From the NCBI RefSeq assembly GCF_019649055.1, contig NW_026570483.1, positions 1-64,000 on the forward strand: 64,000 nucleotides of DNA, given 5' to 3'. Made by a program: the position numbers and the translations under genes. Source of the stretch: Paramacrobiotus metropolitanus. Its lineage: Eukaryota > Tardigrada > Eutardigrada > Parachela > Macrobiotidae. The notes beneath the pieces were generated by a model that was not told where the DNA came from, searched no databases, and saw only the letters and a program-made list of their open reading frames with translations. Below, in pieces: positions 46,926 to 59,712 of the stretch; the stretch's first letter is position 1, and each line of letters starts with the position of its first letter.

Positions 46926-49900
46926 ATGAACGGGAAATCGCGCGAGGATAAAGTGGTGGCGGCCGGCGATGTGATCATGGAGCGTGATCCCTGGGTTTGG
47001 GTCTTCCAGTGGGACAGTTACAAGGAGTACTGCGCTGGGTGTTTCCATCCGTTATCTCTGAGGTCGCCAGACGTACTGCCCTGTCTGGGATGCCAAATTC
47101 ATCGCTACTGCAGTCAACGCTGTCAGGTATTTTTAAACGATTGAAGATGAAGCGCTGAAATAGTATTCGCGAACCGTAACAAGCGGTGCGATGGCTCGCC
47201 GAGAGCTTTGCGCTTGGCTCTTCGATTGCATTGCAAGGAGGGTTGGAATCAAATTTTCAAATATTTCATTCTTCAAAATAAAATCATTTCAAAATCGAGC
47301 GGAACTTTGTGCGTTTGAAACCGTTCGAAAGGGGAAGTTTTGTAGTTTTTAAATAAAATAAAATTTAATCGAAGTCATTCTCAGTCGGGAAAATCTCGGA
47401 TTAACTCAAATAGCTTATAGCGTGATCAGAATTGATTCATTTAAAAGTAAAACTACAAAAGCACCCATGATTTGTGCTAATTTGTCTACGAAATGACAAA
47501 ATAAAGAACAATTTCGAATTATTTCGAAATCGCCTTTGATTTTTCAGTCATAATTCATAACCGTATGCGCATGCGAGAATAATCAGCAGCGCTTCGTGCG
47601 GACTCAGAAAAGGCTTTGGTCTGGTTTTCAACCGCGTAAATTCATTTCGGCCACCATTATGATTAAGGGTGGTTCAGACTTCCGAGTGACTCAGTTCATG
47701 TTGTGAAGGATAAATTTTTGCTAACCGTTGTACTGTTGTTCGCAGACTGCTGACTGGAAGTTGGAGCATCAATCGGAGTGCACACTGATGAAGCGCATCA
47801 CCGATTACCGACAGCAGGCAGCGCGCAAACCAGACGATTCGTTTTTCGTCGCCACCATTCTGACGCTCAAGATCCACAACAAGATGCAGGTGATACGTAG
47901 CGTTAGCGATCTTTATTATCTCGCCGGTGTAGTCATGCAAAATTATCGATTTAGTAGCTCTGGGTCACAAATATTTGAAAAGCCCTTCACGGTGATGGCG
48001 CCAGTATTTCGAAGTAACTCTTGGGCGACAGAAAATGAATGAGTTTTTAAAGTCTGAAAATTGCTCGTGGAAAGATTTAATATAGTTGCAATAATTTTCG
48101 ATCTTCTGCAGGGCTTTACTTATCTATAAGGGGCTTGCAGTTGCGGTGCGGGGGGGGGGTGGTGGTTGTACAATTCGATTATTACGGTAATATTTACTGC
48201 TGAGTCCAATAAAATATTATTGATTATTATTTCAATAACGTACGGTGTTAGAAAAGTATGCTGCTCCAGTGGGTTGGTTATGGTAGCAAAATTGCGAGCA
48301 GAAATTCTCAAGCAAATGCTCTTACGACCATCTGCCGGCTTTTAGTGCGGAGAGGGCTGGCCCGGTCGGCATCGAAGCTGACCGGAAGCTAATGAACATG
48401 TACACGGGTGACAACGGATGGGATGCACCATCATCCCATGGCGGTTAAGCAACGTAAGGTTCAGGCACTACAAGATTTTAGTAAGGATAGAAGTATCGAG
48501 TAGATAATGCAATTTCTAAGAAACTGATAAGCAAGAGACGCATGCGCGCCGGGCATGAAACGCAGAAGGCGTAGAATATCCGGAGCAAGAATTAATTAGC
48601 CGGATTTTGAGCTAATTACAGCAAGACTAATTTCAAGAGGATTCTGATCGTGAGCTGCAATTGGTAAAAACCTTTAAATGTATGAAAATTGAAATTCTGA
48701 TCTTAATTAACACAACATCCAACAAACAGAGAAGAGAGTCAGTTAATACTCCTGCTGGGGGTACTCATACATTCTAATTTCTTAACGCTACAATATCACT
48801 TCATTCCAGACTTCCAGTGATATGTGAATTTTCTGGCACTTCATTTTACATTTATCTGCTTTATGTGTAGAAATCCGTCATGGACCGTTTTCCGGGACTG
48901 AATGGCAAGCGATCAGCCAAAGAAATCCTAATGTCGTTCGACACTAATCTGTTTTTGAAGGGGAAAAAAATCACGGAGTAAGTCGTATGCCGTACCGTCT
49001 AATGCTCAGTGCGCGCCCTTGGCCTATAGGCATTACGAAATCTCTGGTAAATTCAGAGTGTTTGTCAAAGTGCGGGCCGTTCAGTAGGTAAGATCATATC
49101 CGCTGTTCCGAAAACCCACATCGTTGGCGCCACTTGATTTATTTGGCAGCTGCATTTTTGTGCAACAATTATATTACGGTTCGACTTGCGTGTATTGTTA
49201 GGTTCTTGAGAAAGCCCTTCTACCAGGGCCTCTTGGCGGCGGTGTATCCGAAAGCGGCGGATCGACCTGCGGAAATGGATCTCGAGGACATCCAACTGCG
49301 CGTCATGAAGAACATGTTTCCGCTCGCCGACTACAACAGCGAAGGCAAGGGTCCGAGCATCTACGGCAGTGCATTGTTCTTGGGAATCGGAGATAACGAC
49401 GGGACGCTGGTGTGCCTGGACTACAACGCCATGGTGGTCTTCCCGGGCAAAACAATGCGTGTGGTGGCTCTGGATGATATTCCTGGCTACAGCGGGTTGA
49501 CAGATGTACGATTTTTTACTTCATGTGTTCGTTTCTTCATGGCGCATTATTTTCAAACTTCCCTTTCAGATAAAATGGTGCGACTCCATGTCGTTCGAAT
49601 TCCTGCTGCCGGCTAAACAGCGCCGCGAGTACTTTCAAAGGAAGCACAGGCGCGTGTGCGGTTGCCGCAAATGCACACCGGAATATGTAAGTTTTGATAC
49701 TTGAATAATTTTGCACAGTTTACTAGGTTATTTTCAACAAATTTGTTGACAATAATCATTTGACAATAATTTCATAAAGACGCCACTACAAGTCGCACCT
49801 CAGGTTGGATTTGTTGGTAAATTTATAAGGAAGCGCTGCACATAAAATTTTTAACCAGTGTTCATATTAAGCGCTGCACATAAAATTTTTAACCAGTGTT

Positions 49901-50930
49901 CATATTTAAGACAAAAATTCCAAGTGAAGTATTTATTACAGTAACGAGCAGCACAAAAATCCAAATAAGCTGTAAGTAGTAGACTTTAAAAAGCACTTTA
50001 ATAAATAGAAAAGTTTAATAACTAAATACGAAGTCCGATAAATGTTTTAAAACTAGAAAATTCCGTTTTGTTAACAAAAGCTTTCTTTAAGAACAAAAGA
50101 TGCTTTGACATAGCTTTTTTTGGTTTCTTTCTAAAATAATTTAGTTTGTGTGTACAATAAATGCCCTACTAACATCACGACTGCGTATCTTTGCAGGATG
50201 CCGAAATTAATCCGCTGAAATGTATCACTAACTACTGCCCAGAGCGCATACCGAGCGACGAACGCGCACTGCTACCCTGTCCACAGTGTGGCGCTATTAA
50301 CGAACCGCGGCTGCGGGCGTTGCGCCGTTTCATGAAGAAGCACGAGCCGGTCTTCCAGTTGGCCCTCACCGCCGACCTAACGGACCACGATACCCTGCCC
50401 GGACTGGTTATGCATATGAAAGCTTACCTTATCGAAGAACTGAACAAACTGGACATCCTGCATCCGGGAGCCCTTCTGCGCATGGTCTGCGGCTGGATCG
50501 TGACAGACGTCTACGAAGAACAGAACCGCTTCGAGGAAGCCTGGGCGCTGTATCAGGACTGTATGCTGTGCATCCGGTAGGTATAATTGACGCATCAACG
50601 CGTTTTTGGCTTAATTAAGCCAGCTTTTAATTTTTTGTTTTCAGACATATCTTCCCCAAATATCATGTGATCCGGGCGCAGTTTCTGGGTTTTGCTGGGG
50701 ACTTTGCGGTTAAGTGGGTGCATCGTATGATGAATTATCCACGGGGTGTCTCCAAATTGACAGCTAGCCTCATCACTGAAGTTCTCGGACATGGAATCGA
50801 GTATTTACAAGAGTCGTCGGAGATTAACCTGAAGTTATTCGGCCAGCTGTGCAAGTTCGCTATGTGTATGGAGCTGAAGATCCGCGAAGCGAAGGACGTT
50901 CTACGGGCAGTGAAATATGCGAACGACTGA
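46926..50930 (+). CDS. SMYD-like gene 3 (MYND finger, split SET domain)
   Basis: Exons 46926-47126, 47746-47889, 48871-48977, 49202-49505, 49570-49686, 50197-50576 and 50645-50930 join in frame to 512 residues. The layout is as in gene 2: SET-N stretch (AGDVIMERDPWVW), MYND (CAGC, CLGC, YCSQRC, DWKLEHQSEC), SET core in exon 4, CGCRKC in exon 5, second cysteine cluster (LKCITNYC...LLPCPQC) in exon 6, and a helical C-terminus. Exon 2 is only 48 codons against 67-68 in genes 1, 2 and 4, lacking the linker after the MYND helix. At the NHSC position it reads GDNDGTLVCLDYN, so this SET site is also degenerate. The 3' half of this gene was duplicated to 61.4 kb, where it has decayed. Confidence 0.87.
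49831..49906 (+). repeat. 38-bp tandem duplication in intron 5 of SMYD-like gene 3
   Basis: AAGCGCTGCACATAAAAT and the following bases through CATATT occur twice in a row (starts at 49831 and 49869). This is a simple local duplication. Confidence 0.85.
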
Positions 50931-52388
50931 ACATTGTTCAGTCCTTTAGCAAGGTCTTCGTAGTGTGGTTAACACTTAACACCATGTTTCTCACCGTGGA
51001 TAAATCGTTTCAATGTTATTGAATTTTTTTTCTCGTGGTCTAATAGAACTTGCTTCTTTAATTTTACACTGATACGCAGATGCCTAACCGTTATTTCAGA
51101 AGCAAGTAAAACAGTTCTTTACAACCACTTTTTCCAAAATGCGTACAGAATGGAAGGCGTGCTTTATTGTTTCAACGTCGATGGGATGGAGCACGGAAGA
51201 CGGACGGTCCTGACCTTCAGACTCAAGAATACTTGTGATATTTTCAAAAAGTGCTAGCTTAATTTTCCCAGTAACAAGAAACCTTTTTAATTCAGCTGCG
51301 TAGTTAATTACCGCAGATTTTAGCAGCGCTTAACGCCGGCACGCTTCAAAGCCAGTGCATCCGATGTTCGCAGTCAGTACAAAAAGCGAATGCCTGCCAC
51401 GAAATCTGCTTGAAAGTCGATCAAAAGAATTAAATTGTTTTTTTTTTTAAAAAGTCTTAATTGCAACTTGTAAAGCGAGGCGTGGTGCACCTTGCTTTCG
51501 AGCGTAGCGTAAATTTAGTGCTGAACTTAATATTTGGTACTGTACCCATGAATTCCATGCTGTAGAGTTACCGCATTTAAGCAGTAAATGTTCGTCTGGC
51601 ATGTATGTACCAGCGACCTTCCTTCCAGAAAATTTGGAGTATGGATATTGCTTAATGACTTGTCGTTAATTATAATATTAGGCTCGCAGTGGTATTAATA
51701 CGTAACCGTTAGTCGCCATTTCTGCAAGAAAACAACTCGATATGTTAGCTGTCCGCAGCTGAAGCCAATCAGTCTAAAGCGCCGTTGCTGCAGTTATGTA
51801 GCAACAGCTTTAAAATAATATGGGCGAAAAAATATGTCGAAAAAAATAATATGTCGAATGGGCGCTATTTGGAATACGTTTATACAAGCATGTGTATGCT
51901 GCAGTATGCACATTACGACACCATGACTTGATCGAAATCCCACGAACGATGCACCTCGGATAATATACGAGCACAATCAGCGATCTGAGTACTGCTCATG
52001 TCCTGCTTTTCTTTGGAAGAAAACAGCTAATATTAAAAAAAGAACGGGATAAAGGCCTACATTATTTTCCCTGTGCGTTGCTCTTTTTTGGGCTTTTTTG
52101 TAATGTTTTGTACTTGTTACAGCTGCCACTGGTCCCCTTTTTGTCGTCCGTTGGCCAAGTATTACCGTAAGAGTTAGTCGTTTAACAGCGGTACTTTATG
52201 CAATCGTTTGTCATGCTTGTAATAATTTCCTGTAAAAATTATCTTAATCGTTGCATATGCTCCATCCATGCGTTCAAGTGGCAAAAAACATTCTACGTTT
52301 CGCTTTTTATCGGCACACAAGTTGCGCGTCTCATTAAGATTCTAAAATTTTTCGAATTTAATCGTGTAATAATTCGATGTGTTGCAAA
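50931..52388. repeat. Intergenic, old duplicate of 61.9-62.97 kb
   Basis: Stretches throughout this segment (for example CTTCGTAGT, TTTTCTCGTGG, GAAGCAAGTAAAAC, GCTTTAAAATAATATG, GTTGCATATGCTCCATCC) recur in the same order at about 61,885-62,971. Between these matches the two copies differ by many substitutions and indels. It holds the 3' flank of SMYD-like gene 3 and the upstream region of the secreted-protein gene. No independent gene is visible. Confidence 0.75.
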
Positions 52389-53907
52389 ATGATCCTTGCT
52401 TTGAACTTGACAAATGTGGTCGTATGCCTGTTTCTGGTAAGCCATAGGGACATAGGTACAACGCTCAAATATTACGTGCAATTCAAACATGTCTCATGCA
52501 CATAATTAAAATCCATACAAAAAAATATTATGAATTATAGCATCCAGCTATAATTGCTTTTATTCAACAAACGATGCGGTTTTTAATGCTTGCATTTTAA
52601 ACTATATCAACAGCGTGCTAAATAAAGTGCAGCTGTATTATTATGCCGATGAGTACCAGTGTATCCTTTGTGAAACTAAACCGTTTCGTCAAGACATGAT
52701 TTATTTTCCCTAAAGATTTGCTTCAAGACATTAGGATTGCGAATTCGCAATCCCTTTCAAAAGAAGCTCGTTTTTGATTCTTATTTTTCTATAGATTTCG
52801 AAATTTTCTCGATTTAGTAATTCTAAAATAATTCCGAACATATTAGTTGCCGGTGCTACAGGTAAGTGCTGTACTGGTTCATGTACTGTAAATGCTGTAA
52901 TCATGCTAAAAAATACCATTACTTCCTTCCGAAATACACTTTCTTAAGTGAAGGCATACTTTTCATAAACAATAATGTTTGCTTTGTACCCTTACTAATG
53001 CAATCGCTTACGTGGGTATTTTATTTCACCTGAGGTATAATGTAATTTTGTAATAACTGAAAACATCAACATTTTTACAACATCAAACCTTCCATCGTCT
53101 GATCGTCCCATAACCGACGTGTCTTGTATGTACGAAAACGCAGAAGCAATGCTTGTAAAAGCCACCAGTAAGGAAGAATTTTTCTTGCAGAGCGTGGTGA
53201 TGGTGAAAGCGTACCGCGGCGAACCGGATGCGTACTACATCCAACCAAGTCTGCAACTGAGCGGCGGTCGTGTCCCTCCTGTCTACAGCCCGAACCGACA
53301 GCTTGTCCGCAATCCGCCGAAGATTCCCCAGAACGCCCCCTACGTCCTACCATACGAGGACAGCCCCGGAGCCGGATACGGTCCAGTCCGCTGGAAAGGG
53401 CAACACGGAGGCGCCTCTGTAACCACGACCATTCGTCCTAGCCCCACAACGCTACCGAGTGTCTGCAGTGCCAGCACGCTGGTCTCCACCCGTACCGTTC
53501 GCACATGCTCCAGAGCAAGCAGCACCGCCATTCCCTGCGTTACTGCAACGGTTACGGTGACGTACACTGCAATAGCCGCATTTTGCGAACTAAACACTTT
53601 GACGTTATACGAGGCGGTATCCACTGATGCCGTTCCTTCTGTAGCCACCTACACACCGACCGTGAAGACCTTCTGCGCGGGAGTGCCTCCCATTACCATC
53701 ACGGCTAGCACATCGGGAAATTCTCCATGTTTCGACATTACTGTTACAGCTACTGCAACCACGGCGTTAGCCTGCACCCTGGGCGTCCAAACAACAGTCT
53801 ACGGGACGGGCATAACTACCGACAGTCAGCACAGTCCCAGTTATTTGAGCGGGGCTACTGCATCAACGACTACACTATTCACGCCTCTTCGTTGTTCACT
53901 GGTTTAG
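52389..53907 (+). CDS. Secreted Thr/Ser/Cys-rich protein, two exons
   Basis: Exon 1 (52389-52436) encodes MILALNLTNVVVCLFL and ends at a GTAAGC donor. Exon 2 (53191-53907) follows a TTTTTCTTGCAG acceptor in phase 0, giving 254 residues. The first ~22 residues form a signal peptide, with cleavage plausible after VMVKA. A Pro/Tyr/Gln-rich segment follows (residues ~25-80), then a Thr/Ser/Val-rich region with two related pieces (IPCVTATVTVTYT...FC and SPCFDITVTATATTALAC) and eight cysteines in total. No membrane anchor is seen. It looks like an extracellular, probably O-glycosylated and disulfide-bonded protein. I know no family for it. The gene is conserved in a duplicate at 62,972, whose exon 1 differs by only a few residues, which supports the two-exon model. 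Confidence 0.75.
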
Positions 53908-55275
53908 TGGCGTATCGTGTGGCAGTGGAGTGATTATTGTTAACTCACAGTTTATCGAAAAATTGTCACATTATTATCATCTTTTTTGTGTTAATAAAGA
54001 TACTGACAGGGGGCAATTTTTGAGGTGAAATGAGCAGTAATTGCAAAAGCGGTAACTTATTAGCGTAAAACCCAGGTACACGTACGGCCAGAATTAAAAA
54101 GCAGTCACTTAAAACTCCTCTAGTGATTACTTTCCCAAGAACGTTTGATCGGTGCAACACGGTGCGGAAACAAGCCCAGTATCATTGATTATGCATGATT
54201 ACAAATTGTATTTTGCAACAAGTACTGTAGGTGCTACTTTGTATAAATGATGGTGACTACCTAAAATAGCTGGTAATCGCAGTTATAAAGTGTGCTTCGA
54301 TGTACCGTAAGATCGTTTTACTGCAGTTACTCGTATTTTGACCACCATTCACCCAGCCGATAACGGTTTTCGACTGCTCTTTCTAATTTCTATAAAGCAT
54401 TTCCTTTTTCCATTATAGGGATTGATTTGGTGTTAATGAGCACTGAGAACAGCGAAATCGGCTATCACAAAACAGCAAACACCTTGAGTACACCTAACAC
54501 CGTCCGATAGAGAGTAGTACCATACAACCGGAATAATGCCGCAATGCGACATTTACTCGAGTCTCGAGCAGGCTTCAGCGGAATCGCATACAGCGAAAGC
54601 ATCTTGATAGAAGCGAATGCATTTTGATAGATTTTTTAGCCTATTTCAGATTGCATACGGTAGAGGCTCCGTACACAGAATCGCACGGCGTCAGATAAGC
54701 AGTACGTTGGCAGGATGAAAACTGCTTCAGATCTTTGTGCGGTTACACTTTGGTCACGTACAGCAACGAAAAAATAAATCGAGTCGAGTGCGCGCAAGGA
54801 CGTGACCACCCTGCTAACGGTCGGCGGTCTGAGTGCTCAAAAAGATCCACGGGCAGCATACGCTGGCCTGCCATTCACTGATGTGTCTGAGCCGTTGCAA
54901 GCATCCGCGTAAGGCAGATAGTTTTTACGCGTCACCGCACGACGCTAGGTTACAGCTGCTAACGTCGCGAACGGACGTAAAACAACCCGGAACCGAAGGT
55001 TCCACATGGAACCGGAGCCGAAACTAGCACAAACCGTGCAATCTGAAATAGGCTTTTGATTTATAGACGTACAGCGTACTCACGTCCTGGTTGGCTGACA
55101 AATATGTTTCTAGTCAATGCACTCTAGAAGGCACACATCCAAAAAATTTTTTACTTACAAGTTCAGTGGGTTAAATGCGTAAAGGCTGTACACTTGGACA
55201 CGCACTGGCAGTTCTTTACATAAGTACGCTCTCTCTGCATTTGGTTTCACAGAATATGCTGCTCGAAACGGCATC
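53908..55275. other. Intergenic with poly-A signal and upstream region of SMYD-like gene 4
   Basis: AATAAA at 53993-53998 is a likely poly-A signal of the secreted-protein gene. Around 54,570-54,640 and 55,080-55,170, words such as GCGGAATCGCAT, GCGAATGCATTTTGAT and CACGTCCTGGTTGGCTG reappear at 59,290-59,430, so the upstream flank of gene 4 also has an old duplicate. The stretch 54,780-55,030 is more GC-rich but has stops in all useful frames. An acceptor-like TTTCACAG (to 55252) lies just before the ATG of gene 4. Confidence 0.5.
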
Positions 55276-58014
55276 ATGAGTAAAAAACTCTGTCAGGGCA
55301 AAACGGTGGTGGCGGGTGAAATTATTTTAGAACGCGATCCCTGGGTGTGGACCTTTCAGTGGGACCGTTATGAAATACATTGCGCCGGTTGCTTTCTTCC
55401 ATTATCCTACAAAAAGGAAACTCTGCAGATCTGTCCCGGTTGCAAACTTCACCGTTACTGCAGTGCACGATGTCAGGTATGTCAAGTCGCAACCAAACTT
55501 CTCATATTCCATGTTTTTCATCGCATCACATGCTAGAGATAGACTAATCTTCAAGCGTTCGTATTCCGCCGTTTGAACTTTGTTGGTGAGCGGACTATTT
55601 TTATTTTCACTGCAGAACCGTGACTGGAAAGTGGAGCACAAATTCGAGTGCACTCTGATGAAGCGCATCCGGGATTATCGCGATCATGTGGCTCGCCAAC
55701 CCGAACTGGATCAGCAATGCACAGCACTAGAGAAAGACTGTGTACCAAAGGAGATGAAGGCTTCCCCGTTTGCCCTGGCCACCATTCTCAGCCTGAAAAT
55801 CTGCAACAAGATTCAGGTTAGTTTTGAACGCAGTTATTACGCAAATGGCTCACGTATTTACTGCTCAGTCATTGTGTTTATTGCTCACGTTTCGTCCACG
55901 AAATTTCAGAAATCCATTACGGACAATGTTCCCGGCATGGAGGGCAAACATTCCGCCAAAGACATCGTCCAGCTGTTTGAACCCCTGGCGCACTACGTGG
56001 AGCGTCATAGAGAGAGGATCACACAGTACGTTGTTTACGGTGGCGCCATCTATACGAAGCGTTGTCTATTGACAGCTGATGCAATTATTACTGCTTAACG
56101 GTACTTGCATTTGTATTTTCCGTATTCCGTATTATTTTCCCTATTATCAACCGGGAACTGTTTTTTTTTTCAAAAATTTAAGGGTACGGGTTGGCCGTTG
56201 GCGCCACTGCGACTGCTTTAATAGAAGTATGTACCATGTTAACAGAAGGTAAATTATTCGCTTATTATCTCAAATATAAAACTGCGAACAAAAATATTTT
56301 CTTTCGCCACACATTTGTCTGTGCAGACCAAGTGAAGCACGTTTCACTTTAACCGGCCTTCCAACCATAAGTGAAGAACGAATAAGCAGGTTTTTGAAAA
56401 TTTGATCAAGTCGGTTTATTGGTTTGCCGTTCCAGTGGGAAAATAATCGTGCCATCAATTGTAGGTTGTTCCGGGCAGATGTCTTCCAAGCTCTCCTGGC
56501 TGCCGTATTTCCCAGAGCCGCCGACCGACCGATCGAGAGCGATTTTGTTGAGATTCAGCTGCGAGCCTCCCTGAACACTTGTGCCATCAGGGACTTCACA
56601 AGCTTAAGCGCTCCCCAGCCATACGGCGGTGCGTTGTTTATCAATTGTCGCAAGAGTGATTCGACGATAGCCTGTTCAGATTATAATGCTCAGTTAGTCT
56701 ATTCGGGAAAAACAGTGCGCTTGGTGGCCATCGAGGACATTTCCAGCTTCCATGGAATAATTGATGTACGGCTGGTTATTAATACTTCCTTTATCACATA
56801 TTTTACCGGTGTCCTCCCCATAATGTTATAGACTCGCTGGACGGAAAGCCAATCACTATTGCTGCTCCCTGCGCAACAGCGGCGCGAATTTTTTCAGCGG
56901 AGATACGGACGCGGCTGCGCTTGCCGCAAATGTACACCAGAATATGTAAGTATTGGTTATACTACAAAAGTTTATCGTGTAACAATAAAACTTTATTACC
57001 AGCAACTGACAACAAACAGAAAGCTCTCTGTGTAAAATATAATTATAAACGACAGGTTGTGTGTAAATAAATCAATAGTAATAATAAGCTTTATGTTTGA
57101 ATACGTGTAAGTTATACACAGATGTACTAATCTAAACTATTTCTTCATAAACCTACTCATAAATGGGGAGAATACAGCAGTTATATCAATAAAAATTGCA
57201 GGGTTAGATGAAATCAGTAAAGTAAAATAAATGCTCTTGTAACGGGTGTTAATAGTTTCACTTAATGATACTGTACATGGGGTTGTTATTACGCAGGATG
57301 CGGAGATCAATCCCTTAAAATGCGTCACGCATGGATGTCAGGAGCGCATACCGAGCGATGAGCGGGCCCTTCTTCCCTGCGCACGGTGCAGTGCTGTAAA
57401 TGGAGTTCAGCTGTTGGCGCTGCGGCGCTTCTTAGGCAAACACGAGCAGTTTTTTCAGTTGTGTCTCAACACGGACCTCGCGTGTAGTCCGAGTGTTACG
57501 GTGAACCGCATTATCGTTGGCAGGAAGGCGGAGCTCCTCGAGGAGCTCAACACATTAGACTTCCTGCAGCGGGAAGCGCACCTGCGCTTTTGCTGTGCAA
57601 TGGAGACGGCAAGTGTGTATGAAACGCAGCAACGATTCGCCGAAGCCTGGGCACTGTACCAGGACTGCATGCTGTGTACCCGGTATGTGTATCTAGAACA
57701 GCAATGTTTTAAAGCAATGGAAGTATTACATCTCTTCGCTTTGCAGCAGAATTCTCCCTAAATATGATCTTGACCGAGCGCAGTTCCTGGGTGTTGCCGG
57801 CAAGTTCGCCATTAAGTGGGCCGAAATCCTAGCCAAGGCTGATCCTACTCCGAGCGCGGTTATCGTCCAGGTTCTGGGATCTGGAATCGAGTATCTTAAG
57901 GAAGCAGCGGAGATCTATGTGAAGTTGTTTGGTCGGGTCTGCGAATTTGTTATTTACGTGCAAATGGAAATTCGCAAAGCGAAAGATATGCTCCGAGAAG
58001 CGAAGTATGGCTGA
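55276..58014 (+). CDS. SMYD-like gene 4 (MYND finger, split SET domain)
   Basis: Exons 55276-55476, 55616-55816, 55910-56025, 56465-56765, 56832-56945, 57297-57682 and 57747-58014 give 528 residues. The last acceptor is the first AG of TTTGCAGCAG, chosen because it restores the RRILPKY block aligned with the paralogues. MYND: CAGC, CPGC, YCSARC, DWKVEHKFEC. Exon 5 ends in CACRKC and exon 6 carries LKCVTHGC...LLPCARC. It is the most diverged of the four: exon 3 is longer and exons 4, 5 and 7 are slightly shorter. The SET signature reads NCRKSDSTIACSDYN, again without NHSC. It is separated from the other three by the secreted-protein gene but keeps the same orientation and intron phases. Confidence 0.87.
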
Positions 58015-58190
58015 GAGCACTAACCAGTTCATATTTCTGCATGGCAATACAGTCCATTCGTTTTTAGCAGCATGCCGAGCACTAAGTCGCTCTAAATGTT
58101 TTCCATTACATTGTCGGCTAACGTTTTTACTGGGTTTCGTTTAAAGGGAAAATTGAATGTTTTTTTTTTGGTTTTCTTAAACTGTCTGCA

Positions 58191-58260
58191 GCCCTCTTTC
58201 TTTAACTGGGATTAATAAGAATCTTGCCCTCTTTCTTTAACTGGGATTAATAAGAACTCG
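58191..58260 (+). repeat. 35-bp tandem duplication
   Basis: GCCCTCTTTCTTTAACTGGG and the following ATTAATAAGAA occur at 58191 and again at 58226. Confidence 0.85.
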
Positions 58261-58369
58261 TGTCTAGAAAGAACGCCAATGCAACCGTAAGCCGGAAATG
58301 CTTTGCGCTCGAATTTAAATGTTAAATTTAAGTACTGTGGTGCATTTGTTCATAACTGGTAAATAAAAA

Positions 58370-59060
58370 TAATGCTGGAAAAGAAGAGTCAGATGAGTGC
58401 AAGATAATTCTGTGCAGAAGTGGCGTCTTACTTGATTTTATTCGTGATTTTACAGCCATTGCACCATCTGTGGACCCTCCAGTTGTTAAGTGACAACGTA
58501 ACAGAAGCACGCGTGCGGTGGCCCGCCACAGGCTGTTTTAACGTAAATCTTTGAAAATTCATAACTTTGTTCATTCCTGCATTAAATTTTTATGTATAAT
58601 CTTGAAAAATGCAGAATAATACACAGCATTAGACAAAATAAATGATTCTCTGTTTCTTCTTCAGGGTAATGCACTAGGAGCCCCCGCGGTTAACATAGCC
58701 GCCTATGACAAATCCTCCATAGGCGGCTATGCTAGCCGTACAGGCTACCAGTGCATAACCCTGAAAGAAAAACAAAAAATAATTTATTCTGCCGAATACT
58801 GTGTATTACTCTGCATTTTTCAAGACTATACATAAAAATTTAATGCAGGAATGAACAAAGTTATGAATTTTCAAAAATTTACGTTAAAACAGCCTGTGGC
58901 ATGGGCCCCCGCACGCGTGCTTTTGTTACGTTGTAACTTGGCAACTGGAGGGTCCACAGATGGTGCAATGGCAGTAAAATCACGAATAAAATCAAGTAAG
59001 ACGCCACTTCTGCACAATATTATTGTGCACTCGTCAGATAAGTTCAGTTTCCACATGTTG
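58370..59060. mobile_element. Long-arm foldback element (~340-bp inverted arms)
   Basis: Left arm (about 58370-58707) and right arm (about 58718-59060) are reverse complements with roughly 90% match by eye. Shared landmarks include GCAGAAGTGGCGTCTTACTT, CATCTGTGGACCCTCCAGTT and ACAGGCTGTTTTAACGTAAA. The centre is a perfect 14-bp hairpin, CATAGCCGCCTATG / CATAGGCGGCTATG (58694-58707 and 58718-58731), with a 10-nt loop. ORFs in the arms are mirror images and not genes. It is either a non-autonomous foldback/MITE-type element or a locus giving a long hairpin RNA. Confidence 0.85.
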
Positions 59061-59712
59061 GACCGGTTGCTTGGCAGAACTGCCTGACCGCCGGCGCTAG
59101 TTGGGTATAAATTTGTGTAACCGTCTTGGAAATGCACTTCATTTCGCTCCGGAGTCTTCTTGAAAATCCTTTATTATGAATTTCGACTGAGAACTCTGAG
59201 ATGGTTTTCCCTTCAACAGTAAACAGCGTGGAGTACAGTCTAAATGCACTACATTGTAAACACTACCGGAATTATGACCTAGAGGAGTTTTAGCGGAATC
59301 GCATCTTTTTCAATACAAAAATACAGCGAATGCATTTTGATGTGATCACGTCCTGGTTGGCTGGTAAATTTGAGCCTACTTATTTCATTCTCGAGAGGTC
59401 TCAGGGATCCAAAATCGTTTTTACTTACAAGTTTACTCCTCGTTTTAGGGCCACAGATGTGGCGAGAAGAAAATTCTAATAATCTAGCCTACATATTACA
59501 TTATACCCAAAAAAGCAGCTGCGAATACCTATTATCGGTTTCATGAAAGACATCCCAGTTAAAAATGGCTGGTGTCTAATAGACGGTATTCGGAAAAATT
59601 GCATAGCAGAGTCTCATGAGCCGTTAAAAATTCTTGACCCACTGGCCCCGAGTCCACCCCCCAGGGGGCGTCAGTCTTTAAAATTCCACTATTTTAGGCT
59701 AGGGCCCATTAA
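59061..59712. other. Intergenic between two foldback elements
   Basis: It contains the duplicated flank words shared with 54.6-55.2 kb (see that entry) and otherwise no supported gene. A 71-codon frame at 59543 runs into the foldback repeat and is not credible. Confidence 0.5.

Noticed and set aside
58851-59087. 78- and 88-residue ORFs in the long foldback arms
   Set aside because: The same residues appear mirrored on the opposite arm and strand. This is a property of the inverted repeat and no gene.
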